From CAYJFD01 sp964369605 (lineage in GTDB: Bacteria > Bacteroidota > Bacteroidia > Bacteroidales > UBA932), in NCBI GenBank assembly GCA_964369605.1, contig CAYJFD010000014.1, positions 1 through 50,847 on the forward strand: a DNA stretch of 50,847 nt, in the 5' to 3' direction. Each line of letters starts with the position of its first letter. The stretch's first letter is position 1. Shown here in pieces: positions 8,418 to 16,915 of the stretch. Made by a program: the position numbers and the translations under genes. The notes below the pieces were generated by a model, which saw nothing but the letters and a program-made list of their open reading frames with translations, made no database searches and was not told the origin of the DNA.

Positions 8418-10868
8418 ATGAGCGAAAAATTCGATAATATAGATTTTATAGATTTTAATAGTACTAATCCAAATACTGCAGCTAATAATCTCTTTGTAGA
8501 TATCTTCGAAATAGTATGGAGAAATAAATGGTGGTTTATCCTATCACTTATAATCTTTCTTTCTGGAGGTGTTTTCTATGTGTGGAGTACACCTAAAACC
8601 TACTCTAGTAAGGCTACGATTTTAATTACTCCCGACCAAAATGGTAATACATCCATAAGTGANNNNNNNNNNAGATTTTATTATTCTCAAAGTAACTTTG
8701 TAAATAACCAGATAGGTCTAATTAAGAGTCCACGCCTAATGCTAGGAGTAGTAAATGACCTACAACTAAATATGGTTTACTCTACAGAGTATGGATTTAA
8801 GCGAGTAGATATTTATGAAAAGACTCCTATTCGTATAGAGTTTATGGATGCGGATGTAAACCAAGAGATTAGTCTAAGTATAACTCCTATAAATGATACG
8901 GAGGTTATGCTGTCGAATATTATCGCAGGAGGTATAAAAACTACGGATAATTATATAGTCCCTTTAGGAAATTCTATAAAGACAACCTTTTTAGGAGAAA
9001 TCATAGTGACTCCTACTGCCTATCTAGATGGGAGTTACTTAAATAAGCAAGTTTATGTAAATAAACTAAACCCTGAAGCTACAGCTCTTATATACTCTGA
9101 CCGCCTATTAGTAGCCCTAGCTGATGATAGATCTGAATTACTTAATCTTAGCATTACAGGGAATAATGCTAGAAAGGTAGCAGATATCCTAAACTCCCTA
9201 ATTAGCACTTACCAGCAAGATCTAATAGACTCAAAAAATGTTGTCCTAGATAATACGACTAGATTTATAGACGAGAGGCTAGCTCTAATCGAGCGAGACC
9301 TACAAATGGTGGACGCAGAGATAGAGAACTATAAAAAGACAAATAAGCTAACTAATATCAGCTCTGAAAGTTCTATGTACCTTCAAAACTATAGTAGATT
9401 AGATAATGAAGAGCTTAGCATGGAAAATCAGCTTAGTCTAGCTGAATATATGAGATCCTACTTAAATGATAATGCTAATATCACAGAACTAATACCAGCA
9501 AACATAGGTATATCAGATATGGCGATAGAGAGTCGAATAGGAGAATATAATACGCTGCTTACAAAAAGAAATAATCTTCTAGCAAACAGTAGTGAAAATA
9601 ACCCACTAGTAGTAGAGCTGCAGAATACCCTACTTCCTCTACGCCTTTCTATTCAAAAATCCATAGATAATCTTATAGCAGGTCTTAAAATAAAGGTAGA
9701 TAACTTTGCACGTAGAGAAAGAGAAAATAGCTCTAGAATTAGCTCTGTTCCTACCCAGCAAAAATATATTACTAGTGTAGAACGCCAGCAGATGACTAAG
9801 GAAGAACTTTACCTCTTCCTACTTAATAAAAGAGAAGGTAGTGAACTTAGACGTGCTGCGACTGAGAGTAACTGCCAAATTATAGATAGAGCACGTTATA
9901 ATTTTCTACCAATAGCTCCTGACAAGATAAAGGTAGTCGCATTTTGCATCATATTAGCTCTACTATTTCCAGCAGCTTGGCTCTATATTAAAACTATATC
10001 TAATACAAAGATAAGAACCAGAAAAGACCTAGGTAAGCATCTTAACATTCCTTTTCTTAGTGAGCTTCCTCTGACTAAGGAGAAGACTAAGGATGATATA
10101 GTAGTTAGAGAGGGTAATAAGAATGCGATAAATGAGGCTTTTAACATCCTGCGCGATAATATAGAGTTTATGAAAAACTCAGAAGGACACTCAAGTCGTG
10201 TTATACAGCTAGCTTCCTTTAATCCTGGCTCAGGTAAGACCTTTATCACTATTAACCTAGGTGCGAGTTTAGCTCTTGGTGGAGCGAAAGTTATAGCACT
10301 AGATTTAGACCTTAGAAAGGCTTCTTTAACTAAAAGATCTGGACACGGAATAAAAAAACAAGGTATGTCCCAGCTTCTAAGTGCTAAAGTAGAAGATTAC
10401 AAATCACTTATTATTCCTTATAATAAAGATATTAAAGGTTTTGACTTTATACCATCTGGAGCCATCCCTCCTAACCCTGTAAATCTACTAAGAAACGACA
10501 GGTTAAAGGAAATAATAGATGCTCTGAAAAAGGACTACGACTATATACTTATTGATAATCCTCCTTACTCTATAGTGGCAGATGCTTCTATCTGTGCTAG
10601 ATACTGCGACCAAAGTATTTGCATACTACGTTCAGATAAGTTTGACAAGCGTCAGCTTCCTGAAGTGCAGGCCCTTTATGAGTCAGGAAAGATTAACGAT
10701 ATGAGTATCCTTATTAATGCTCTTGACTATAGGAAAATTTCTACTTCTTATGGCTATGGTTACGGCTATGGATATGGATATGGATATGGTTATGGACAAA
10801 CTTACGGGCACGGCTATATAGAGCAAGATAAAAAACGCTCTATATTTGGTAGGTTAAAGAAAAACTAA
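8418..10868 (+). CDS. Wzc-like polysaccharide copolymerase with BY-kinase domain (contains assembly gap)
   Basis: About 816 residues as drawn. The N-terminal Wzz domain starts with a membrane helix near residues 37-55. A large periplasmic coiled-coil region follows, then a second membrane helix at about 505-525 and a cytoplasmic bacterial tyrosine kinase domain. Walker A is FNPGSGKT (601-608), Walker A' is ALDLDLR (627-633) and Walker B-like is YILIDNPP. The C-terminal tail is a tyrosine cluster of alternating Tyr-Gly from about residue 778, the autophosphorylation site of this class. Ten N at 8663-8672 interrupt the periplasmic part. The frame is kept across them, but the true length there is unknown. 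The phosphatase follows 12 bases later. Confidence 0.93.
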   Translation: MSEKFDNIDFIDFNSTNPNTAANNLFVDIFEIVWRNKWWFILSLIIFLSGGVFYVWSTPKTYSSKATILITPDQNGNTSISXXXXRFYYSQSNFVNNQIGLIKSPRLMLGVVNDLQLNMVYSTEYGFKRVDIYEKTPIRIEFMDADVNQEISLSITPINDTEVMLSNIIAGGIKTTDNYIVPLGNSIKTTFLGEIIVTPTAYLDGSYLNKQVYVNKLNPEATALIYSDRLLVALADDRSELLNLSITGNNARKVADILNSLISTYQQDLIDSKNVVLDNTTRFIDERLALIERDLQMVDAEIENYKKTNKLTNISSESSMYLQNYSRLDNEELSMENQLSLAEYMRSYLNDNANITELIPANIGISDMAIESRIGEYNTLLTKRNNLLANSSENNPLVVELQNTLLPLRLSIQKSIDNLIAGLKIKVDNFARRERENSSRISSVPTQQKYITSVERQQMTKEELYLFLLNKREGSELRRAATESNCQIIDRARYNFLPIAPDKIKVVAFCIILALLFPAAWLYIKTISNTKIRTRKDLGKHLNIPFLSELPLTKEKTKDDIVVREGNKNAINEAFNILRDNIEFMKNSEGHSSRVIQLASFNPGSGKTFITINLGASLALGGAKVIALDLDLRKASLTKRSGHGIKKQGMSQLLSAKVEDYKSLIIPYNKDIKGFDFIPSGAIPPNPVNLLRNDRLKEIIDALKKDYDYILIDNPPYSIVADASICARYCDQSICILRSDKFDKRQLPEVQALYESGKINDMSILINALDYRKISTSYGYGYGYGYGYGYGYGQTYGHGYIEQDKKRSIFGRLKKN
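8663..8672. other. Assembly gap (10 N)
   Basis: Ten undetermined bases inside the Wzc-like gene. The number is probably a placeholder, so the size of the missing sequence and the coordinates of nearby residues are not reliable. Confidence 0.95.
10750..10797 (+). repeat. Hexanucleotide TATGGN repeat encoding the Tyr-Gly tail
   Basis: About eight imperfect copies of TATGGN (one reads TACGGC) encode alternating Tyr-Gly in the kinase tail. Because the unit is six bases, slippage would add or remove Tyr-Gly pairs without breaking the frame. Confidence 0.8.
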
Positions 10869-10880
10869 TATTATTAGCTA

Positions 10881-11591
10881 GTGCTAGGAATATTTAATAA
10901 TAGAAAAAGAATTAATATTCTTGAGAGTGGCATCTTCGAGGGACTTGAAGATAGCCACTCTCATATACTTCCAGGTGTGGATGATGGAGTTCAGACGCTT
11001 GAAGAGGCGCTTGATGCACTAAGCTATCTTGAATCTCTAGGCTGCACTAAGGTTAATCTTACTCCTCATATTACCGCGCAGAATGAACTTAACATAGAAG
11101 AACACTTTAAAGCTATATTTAGCGACTTAAAGCACGCCTATACAGGAAAGTTAGAGCTACATCTAGCTGCTGAGTATATGCTTGACTTTACTTTTACGAA
11201 AAGGCTTGAAAATCAAATGCTTACGATAGAAGACAATCAATTACTTATAGAAACGCCCTTTGCATCAGCACCAAAAAGTTTATATGGCACGCTTTTTGAT
11301 ATATGCTCTAGCGGCTATGTTCCACTTCTTGCCCACCCTGAGAGATATACTTACCTTGAAACATCTTCCTATGCTTCACTTAAGGATAGAGGATGTGATT
11401 TTCAACTTAATTTATTATCTTTGCTGGGTGTATATGGAAAACTGGCCGAAAAGAAGGCTAACTACTTACTAGAAAATAATATGTATGATGCTCTGGGAAC
11501 AGATCTTCATTCATTACCTAAATTTAAGGCTATTCTAGAGGAGAGTAAACTGACTAAAAGACAAATAACACATTTAATTAATTTTATATAA
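10881..11591 (+). CDS. CpsB/YwqE-type PHP phosphotyrosine phosphatase
   Basis: 236 residues with a PHP metal-dependent hydrolase fold. Metal ligands are visible in DSHSHILPGVDDG (His26, His28), LTPHIT, LLAHPERY and GTDLHS. This family (CpsB/CapC/YwqE) dephosphorylates the tyrosine tail of the polysaccharide copolymerase kinase and so regulates polymer length and export. It lies directly downstream of that kinase. The chosen start is GTG at 10881, giving MLGIFNNRKR, which fits the short basic N-terminus of homologues. No ATG occurs earlier in frame after the kinase stop. Confidence 0.9.
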   Translation: MLGIFNNRKRINILESGIFEGLEDSHSHILPGVDDGVQTLEEALDALSYLESLGCTKVNLTPHITAQNELNIEEHFKAIFSDLKHAYTGKLELHLAAEYMLDFTFTKRLENQMLTIEDNQLLIETPFASAPKSLYGTLFDICSSGYVPLLAHPERYTYLETSSYASLKDRGCDFQLNLLSLLGVYGKLAEKKANYLLENNMYDALGTDLHSLPKFKAILEESKLTKRQITHLINFI

Positions 11592-11595
11592 TATT

Positions 11596-12792
11596 ATGAA
11601 GAATTTTATAATAGTTACTATGCTACTAGCTCTGTATCTTCCTTTTTCAGGTACTGCTAGTGCGCAAGAAGGAGCGCAGAGGACATCGAGAATCAGCGAC
11701 ACCGTAATCGTGTCTAAGCATATAGACACGGTATTCGTAACAGTAGTGGACACTCTAGGTGTCGTAATAGATCCTAAGCCAGTATGGCGTAACTGGTATG
11801 TACAAGTAGGAGGAGGAGTATCTATGTTCTTAGGTGAGAACGATAGATTTGGGCCACTATCTGGCCGTCTTACGCCAGCCATAGAGGTATCCGTAGGTCA
11901 CTGGATAACTCCTAATATGGGTTTCCGTTTCCAGTTTAACGGTTTAACTTCTAAGGGCTATGCAGATGACCCTAATAATCACCTTGTTTATGACGAAGTC
12001 CCTACTGAGGGAGGTTTTTACAAACAAAAATGGGATTATCGTCACCTTCACGCAGATTTATTATTCGACTACTCTAGCATCTTTAATGGCTACAAGGAAG
12101 ATAGATTTTTCTCTTTTATAGCTTATGCTGGTCTTGGTATCCTACATTCACCGAACACTCCGTTTAATAATGAGATCACGGCTAATATGGGATTCATCGG
12201 ACGCTTCCGTATCACTGAGGCTCTAGATTTATCTGTTGAGTGGTTAGGAACTATGATGCACGATAGATATGACCAAGAGGTAGATTCTATTGATAATCTA
12301 CACATGGAAGGGCAAGCAAGTTTAACTGTAGCTCTAGCTTACAGATTTAACCCTCGTGGATGGGATAGACCAACTCACACTGCTGAGTACCTTAAAGAAA
12401 CAGTTGTTAACGAGGTTATTCGTGAAGAAACAGTTATACTTCCTCCAGTTATCGTGAAAGAAGTATTATTCACTGCCTCTCCTATCTTCTTCGAGCTTAA
12501 CAAGTGGGAAATCACTAACCGTTCAAGAGTTAGCCTTGGTATCATAGCTAAGACTATTAACGAAGCTTCAAACACAAACAAAGTATATACTATCGTAGGT
12601 CACGCAGATATGCAAACTGGTAATGACAGAATCAACACTAGATTAAGTAAGAAGCGTGCAGAAGCAGTTTACAACACTCTAATTAATGAGTTCGGAGTAG
12701 ACAGCTCAAGACTAACGATCGATTATAAAGGTGGAGTAGATTATATGTATTATGATGATAATACTCTAAGTAGAGTTGTTATCCTACTATAA
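11596..12792 (+). CDS. OmpA-family outer membrane protein
   Basis: 398 residues. A signal peptide ends near residue 23 (GTASA before QEGAQ). The middle region (about 55-260) is rich in alternating hydrophobic and aromatic residues with strong beta-barrel character. The C-terminal OmpA/MotB domain (about 285-398) contains IVGHADMQTG, then INTRLSKKRAEAVYNTL. The Asp in GHAD and the Arg in KKRA correspond to the peptidoglycan-binding pair of OmpA. It starts four bases after the phosphatase gene, so it is probably the last gene of the capsule export unit, and a hairpin terminator follows. A structural role linking envelope and cell wall is likely. Direct participation in polysaccharide export is only suggested by position. 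Confidence 0.88.
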   Translation: MKNFIIVTMLLALYLPFSGTASAQEGAQRTSRISDTVIVSKHIDTVFVTVVDTLGVVIDPKPVWRNWYVQVGGGVSMFLGENDRFGPLSGRLTPAIEVSVGHWITPNMGFRFQFNGLTSKGYADDPNNHLVYDEVPTEGGFYKQKWDYRHLHADLLFDYSSIFNGYKEDRFFSFIAYAGLGILHSPNTPFNNEITANMGFIGRFRITEALDLSVEWLGTMMHDRYDQEVDSIDNLHMEGQASLTVALAYRFNPRGWDRPTHTAEYLKETVVNEVIREETVILPPVIVKEVLFTASPIFFELNKWEITNRSRVSLGIIAKTINEASNTNKVYTIVGHADMQTGNDRINTRLSKKRAEAVYNTLINEFGVDSSRLTIDYKGGVDYMYYDDNTLSRVVILL

Positions 12793-12824
12793 TCAAAGTT
12801 TGATCATTTATAAGAATAAACTAG

Positions 12825-12851
12825 GGAGACTATTTTTTAAAGATAGTCTCC
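12825..12851 (+). terminator. Stem-loop terminator after the ompA-like gene
   Basis: GGAGACTAT (12825-12833) pairs with ATAGTCTCC (12843-12851) around a nine-base loop, followed by TTTG. It separates the capsule unit from the PqqD-like operon. Confidence 0.65.
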
Positions 12852-12871
12852 TTTGTTAAATAAGAAAAAAT

Positions 12872-13144
12872 ATGAGAATAGATAGTAGATTTAAAGTAAG
12901 AGATATAGCTGGCAAAGCCATCGTTATACTACAAGGAACACTTGGAGCTGATACTACAAAGGTCTTATCGCTTAATCAGACAGCCCTATTTTTGTGGGAG
13001 AAATTTGCAGCTGTAGAAGACTTTAGTCTTGATCAGATTAAAGAGGCTCTTATGGAAGAATACGGCATAGACTCTCAGAGAGCTAGTACTGATTCAGAAA
13101 CTTGGCTTAAGCAACTTGCTGAGCAAAATATTATCCTAGACTAG
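12872..13144 (+). CDS. PqqD-like peptide-binding protein (RRE fold)
   Basis: 90 residues matching the PqqD family: an N-terminal beta-strand region (KVRDIAGKAIVIL), the hallmark LSLNQTALFLWEKF at about residues 33-46, then a helical end with EALMEEYGI and WLKQLAEQNII. PqqD-like proteins are RiPP recognition elements. They bind the leader of a ribosomal precursor peptide and present it to a modifying enzyme. Stand-alone copies beside an HPr-kinase-like protein and an ABC exporter are known from Bacteroidota and from lasso-peptide-type clusters. No precursor peptide, radical SAM enzyme or B2 protease is seen nearby, so the peptide partner is unknown. Confidence 0.85.
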   Translation: MRIDSRFKVRDIAGKAIVILQGTLGADTTKVLSLNQTALFLWEKFAAVEDFSLDQIKEALMEEYGIDSQRASTDSETWLKQLAEQNIILD

Positions 13145-13188
13145 GACTAAATTAATTCTTAGATAACTCATCATAGAGTGCATAGGGT

Positions 13189-14880
13189 ATGGAAATAAAA
13201 AAAACATTAGAGTTAATTCCTAAAAAGTATAAAGGGGGATTTTACCGAACCACCATCCTTAGCATTCTAAGGGCATTTCTTGACCTTACTGGCCTAGCTT
13301 CTCTCTTGCCTATAATACTCTTAATTATAGATGAATCTGCTGTTACTGGTAATTCATTTATTACTGAGATAGTATCTAAATTAAATATTCAAACTGGCTC
13401 TAACCTAGGTCTATATTTAGCCTTAATAGCTTTACTATGGATACCTCTTAAATCTGTAGTTACCATAGCAATAAATAGAAGTAAGTATCGCTATCTTCTA
13501 TCACTCTACCAGCACTACTCTAACACTATATTTAATACCTACCATACTAGGGGTCTACAGTATATAAGGGAAAATCACTCTTCGCAGCTTTCTATTAAGA
13601 TAAACGGAGCGTGCTACGGGTTTTCTTTAGGTATAATAGGGACTATCATTAACCTTGTTTCTGATTTTTCGATGTTTCTACTGCTTCTGGCAGTGGTTCT
13701 ATTTACATCATTAAAAGCCTCCCTCCTACTCTTAGTTTCTCTCGTTCCTATTCTAGCTATATATTTCTTTCTGGCTAAGAAAAAGGTAAAAGACTTAGGT
13801 AAAAAGGGATATCAAATGCGCCAAGATCAAGCTATGCTTGTACAGGAGAGTCTTCGAGGTTATACTAGCGTGACTGTAAATGGCTCAAAAAAACTTGTCT
13901 TTGATGAATTTAAGCAAGGTCTAAAAAACATTTCTACTAACGATATTAGCTACTCTATTTATGGGCAGCTTCCTTCTCTTCTTCTGCAACTATGTGTTGC
14001 TGTGGCACTTATAGTACTTATGTTCCTTAGCGACTCATTTGATAATAGTACATCGATATTTGTAGTATTCGGATTTGTAGCTATTCGTATGCTGCCTACA
14101 CTCCTTAATTTATCTAATAGTTTGAATACTCTCCAAAATTCAAGTCACATACTAAACATCATTAAAGACATAACAAAGGACGAAGTCGAGAGTAGCACAG
14201 AATTAGAAGATGATAATGATATAGAGGCACTGGACTTTAAGCACAGTATTAGAATGAATAATATCTGTTTTAGTTTTGATGACGGTGTTAAGGTCTTAGA
14301 TAATTTCTCATTAGAGATACAAAAAGGGGAGATAGTAGGTTTTAAAGGTAATTCTGGAATAGGTAAAAGTACTACATTTAATATTCTACTTGGACTATAT
14401 CAGCAAGACAGTGGGGAGATTTATGTAGATCAAACCAAGCTGGTAAAGGAGAACATAAAGCGTTGGTACAAGATAGTAGGCTATGCTGAACAGGATGCAT
14501 TTATTAGTAATAAATCTCTTGCTTATAATATCGCTATGAGAAAAGATATAGACTCCCAAAGAATCTGGGACGTTCTTCAAAAAGTAGGTTTAAAGGAAAG
14601 ATTTGAGTCTGAAGCAGATGGTATACATACGGTTTTAAATGAGCAAGGAGCTAATCTTAGTGGAGGTGAGAGACAAAGGATATCTATCGCTAGGGTACTA
14701 TATAAAAAAGCTAGCATACTATTATTAGATGAAACCACTTCTGCACTAGACGCAAAAAATGAAATAAACATCGTCACTCTATTAAAGGATATCGCGAAAA
14801 AAGAGGAACTTACTATTCTTCTTATTTCTCATAGGGATACAACTCTTAAGGTGTGTGACAGAATAATAGAAATGAGATAA
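13189..14880 (+). CDS. ABC exporter (fused membrane and ATPase domains)
   Basis: 563 residues, a half-transporter with an N-terminal six-helix membrane domain (about residues 20-310) and a C-terminal nucleotide-binding domain. Walker A is GNSGIGKST (387-395), the signature is LSGGERQ (490-496), Walker B is ILLLDE, and the H-loop is LLISHR. There is no N-terminal C39 peptidase domain, so any leader removal would need a separate protease, and one is encoded two genes later. Being between a PqqD-like protein and an HPr-kinase-like protein suggests peptide export. Lipid or polysaccharide export remains possible given the upstream capsule genes. The ATG follows the PqqD-like stop by 44 bases. Confidence 0.9.
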   Translation: MEIKKTLELIPKKYKGGFYRTTILSILRAFLDLTGLASLLPIILLIIDESAVTGNSFITEIVSKLNIQTGSNLGLYLALIALLWIPLKSVVTIAINRSKYRYLLSLYQHYSNTIFNTYHTRGLQYIRENHSSQLSIKINGACYGFSLGIIGTIINLVSDFSMFLLLLAVVLFTSLKASLLLLVSLVPILAIYFFLAKKKVKDLGKKGYQMRQDQAMLVQESLRGYTSVTVNGSKKLVFDEFKQGLKNISTNDISYSIYGQLPSLLLQLCVAVALIVLMFLSDSFDNSTSIFVVFGFVAIRMLPTLLNLSNSLNTLQNSSHILNIIKDITKDEVESSTELEDDNDIEALDFKHSIRMNNICFSFDDGVKVLDNFSLEIQKGEIVGFKGNSGIGKSTTFNILLGLYQQDSGEIYVDQTKLVKENIKRWYKIVGYAEQDAFISNKSLAYNIAMRKDIDSQRIWDVLQKVGLKERFESEADGIHTVLNEQGANLSGGERQRISIARVLYKKASILLLDETTSALDAKNEINIVTLLKDIAKKEELTILLISHRDTTLKVCDRIIEMR

Positions 14881-14882
14881 TT

Positions 14883-15770
14883 ATGGAAGAAATAAAGAGG
14901 TTCTACTACGAGATAGCACAGCTAAGAGTCTGCATACAAGGTGATATGGCAGAGTCCATAGATAAGTACGATAATTTTTCTGCCTTTCGTTCTGAAGAAA
15001 GCGAGAAAAATGAACTAGATGTAGATATATATACAAACAGTGAGGTAACAGCGATAAAGGATTTAGTAAACGGTAAAATTCAGGTTGAATTTACGATAGA
15101 AGGTTCAGACTATATCTTTGCGGCAAATGAGGATATGTTTGTTTTCGAACTCGTTGATTCTAGTAAAGAAAGAATTATAGTGAACAATAAACGTGGTAGA
15201 AACGAAGTTTATATCAGTGCTTGCTCAGATCAGCCTATGACCAACTTTGCGATCTGGACTGCCTTTACCCTAGTAACACTTCAACTAGGTGGCGTACTAG
15301 CTATTCACGCTTCATCCATCATTCACGATAATTACGCTACTCTTTTTCTAGGAGAATCTGGCACAGGTAAAAGTACACACTCTGGGCTTTGGTTAGAGCA
15401 TATCCCTCAGACTAGCCTACTAAATGATGATAGCCCTTTTATTCGTGTAATTAATAATAAGGTTTACGCCTATGGTACTCCTTGGAGTGGGAAGACTGCT
15501 TGCTACAAGAACGAAAAGTACGAGGTCAAAGCTTTTGTAAGAATTAAACAAGCTCCACAGAATATTATTAAGAAGTATGATATACTAAATGCATTCGGCG
15601 CAGTATATCCTTCTTGTCCTCCGACTTATGCTTACGACCAGGAGCTATCTGATATTACTATGGATACGCTCTCATTTATTCTTGAAAAGACCCCGATATA
15701 TACTTTAAGCTGCCGACCAGATAAAGAAGCTGCTCTTACTTGTTATAATAAGGTTTATGGAAGAGAATAA
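14883..15770 (+). CDS. HPr kinase/phosphorylase-like (HprK C-domain) protein
   Basis: 295 residues. The C-terminal half (about 135-295) matches the catalytic domain of HPr serine kinase: AIHASSI, then the P-loop GESGTGKSTHSG (157-168), and the metal-binding LLNDDSPFI with Asp182-Asp183. The N-terminal 130 residues do not resemble the canonical HprK N-domain. Stand-alone HprK-like proteins of this kind occur in RiPP clusters, where some phosphorylate the peptide (for example the kinase of the paeninodin lasso cluster). It starts two bases after the ABC exporter stop and overlaps the protease gene by 14 bases, so the three proteins are tightly coupled. A target Ser cannot be named without the substrate. 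Confidence 0.82.
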   Translation: MEEIKRFYYEIAQLRVCIQGDMAESIDKYDNFSAFRSEESEKNELDVDIYTNSEVTAIKDLVNGKIQVEFTIEGSDYIFAANEDMFVFELVDSSKERIIVNNKRGRNEVYISACSDQPMTNFAIWTAFTLVTLQLGGVLAIHASSIIHDNYATLFLGESGTGKSTHSGLWLEHIPQTSLLNDDSPFIRVINNKVYAYGTPWSGKTACYKNEKYEVKAFVRIKQAPQNIIKKYDILNAFGAVYPSCPPTYAYDQELSDITMDTLSFILEKTPIYTLSCRPDKEAALTCYNKVYGRE

Positions 15771-16242
15771 TATCAAAAAACAAATCGTTGATAATCACAC
15801 TTTCTTCACTCACGTATTAGATATTATCGCTTCTAAGGATAGTGTGATCATTACAGTGAAGGGTACTAGTATGCAGCCTACTTTAATGAGTGAAAAAGAT
15901 AAGGTTCGTCTTATACCTCACAGTAGTGGAGATCTACACATAGGCGCTATCGCCCTATTCAAGTATAGTGGGACACATATATTACACAGATTAGTAAAAA
16001 AGAAAGGCGATATTCTTATTTTTCAAGGAGATAATATTTCTCATTTTCAAGAGAAGGTCACAGCAAAGGATGTATTTGCGATAGTGGATCAGATTATTAA
16101 GGAAGACGGTGAGAATATAGAATGTCTTGCCCCTGGCTACCTTAAAAGGGACGCTATGATCGTAAAAAAAATCCAAAGAACTCATAGATATAGAAAACTA
16201 ATAAAACCTCTTGTTAAAATTAAGAAGTTTATTCTTAAATAA
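15757..16242 (+). CDS. S24/S26-like signal peptidase-type protease with Ser/His dyad
   Basis: 161 residues. The motif VKGTSMQPTL holds the nucleophile Ser38. The general base position reads HILHRLV with His77 followed by Arg, like the Ser/His signal peptidases of the Sec11/SipW type, not the Ser/Lys of LepB. A third conserved block, QGDN followed by KDVFAIV, is also present. No clear N-terminal membrane segment is visible, which is unusual for a leader peptidase. It overlaps the HprK-like gene by 14 bases. In comparable clusters such S24/S26 proteins are thought to process the exported peptide. An inactive or regulatory role cannot be excluded. Confidence 0.78.
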   Translation: MEENNIKKQIVDNHTFFTHVLDIIASKDSVIITVKGTSMQPTLMSEKDKVRLIPHSSGDLHIGAIALFKYSGTHILHRLVKKKGDILIFQGDNISHFQEKVTAKDVFAIVDQIIKEDGENIECLAPGYLKRDAMIVKKIQRTHRYRKLIKPLVKIKKFILK

Positions 16243-16258
16243 ATTACGATATTTTTTT

Positions 16259-16266
16259 TATATTTG
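16259..16266 (+). promoter_or_regulatory. Promoter -7 element for the lipoprotein gene
   Basis: TATATTTG matches TAnnTTTG and lies 44 bases before the ATG at 16310, directly after the protease stop. No good TTTG is found about 20 bases upstream. Confidence 0.5.
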
Positions 16267-16309
16267 TAGTGAAAAACAAATCCTAAACAAATTAACACTA
16301 ACAAATTTT

Positions 16310-16849
16310 ATGAAAAAACTATTTTCTTTATTCGCACTAGTGCTTTCACTAGGCATTTTATCTTCTTGTGAACCTACAAAAAATGAGTTTGTCTATCCTA
16401 CTTTAGATAAGGTATGGGGAATGTATCTAGCTGATATGATGGACCCTACTGCTGACAACTATTTTATGTTTATTGGTACTGAAGGTATTGATAACGTGAC
16501 TATGGAAGGTGATGGTACTTTTATTTGCCTAGATATTTATACACCTCTTGGTTCTAATGGAGTTTTACCTGAAGGTGAGTATACTGTTTACAAAGAAGGA
16601 GATGAACTTAGCAACTTTAAGTTTGTAGCAGGTGAACTTATAGGCGAAGGTATGGGTTCTGGTACTTTCATATCTGTTAAAGAAGCGGATGATGAAGATT
16701 CTACGTGGACTATGCTATCAGATGGTAAGCTAGTTGTAAAGAAAATCAACGAAACAGAGTATGAGCTAACAGCAGACCTTATGGATGCTGAAGGAAACGA
16801 ATACAGATATCAATATAAAGGAGAAGTAGCATTTGCTACTCTATTTTAA
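16310..16849 (+). CDS. Small acidic lipoprotein of unknown function
   Basis: 179 residues. The signal peptide MKKLFSLFALVLSLGILSSC gives a lipobox with Cys20. The start at 16310 is chosen because it places a clean lipoprotein signal at the N-terminus and leaves room for the promoter at 16259-16266. A longer reading from 16211 would overlap the protease gene and bury the signal. The mature part is acidic and beta-rich, with LPEGEYTVYKEGD and a C-terminal YELTADLMDAEGNEYRYQYKG. The latter is a pattern common in uncharacterised Bacteroidota lipoproteins. Its own promoter suggests it may be independent of the PqqD/ABC operon, although the same strand and short distance keep a link possible. Confidence 0.75.
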   Translation: MKKLFSLFALVLSLGILSSCEPTKNEFVYPTLDKVWGMYLADMMDPTADNYFMFIGTEGIDNVTMEGDGTFICLDIYTPLGSNGVLPEGEYTVYKEGDELSNFKFVAGELIGEGMGSGTFISVKEADDEDSTWTMLSDGKLVVKKINETEYELTADLMDAEGNEYRYQYKGEVAFATLF

Positions 16850-16872
16850 GGTATAGACAAACATACATTTAC

Positions 16873-16900
16873 ACCCCACTATCCTTAGCGCTAGTGGGGT
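16873..16900 (+). terminator. Stem-loop terminator
   Basis: ACCCCACTA (16873-16881) and TAGTGGGGT (16892-16900) form a nine-base stem with a ten-base loop, followed by ATAATTTT. It separates the lipoprotein gene from the AbgT gene. Confidence 0.65.
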
Positions 16901-16915
16901 ATAATTTTAAAATAT

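Noticed and set aside
16211..16309. Longer N-terminus for the lipoprotein
   Set aside because: It overlaps the protease gene, contains the promoter, and would move the signal peptide away from the N-terminus.
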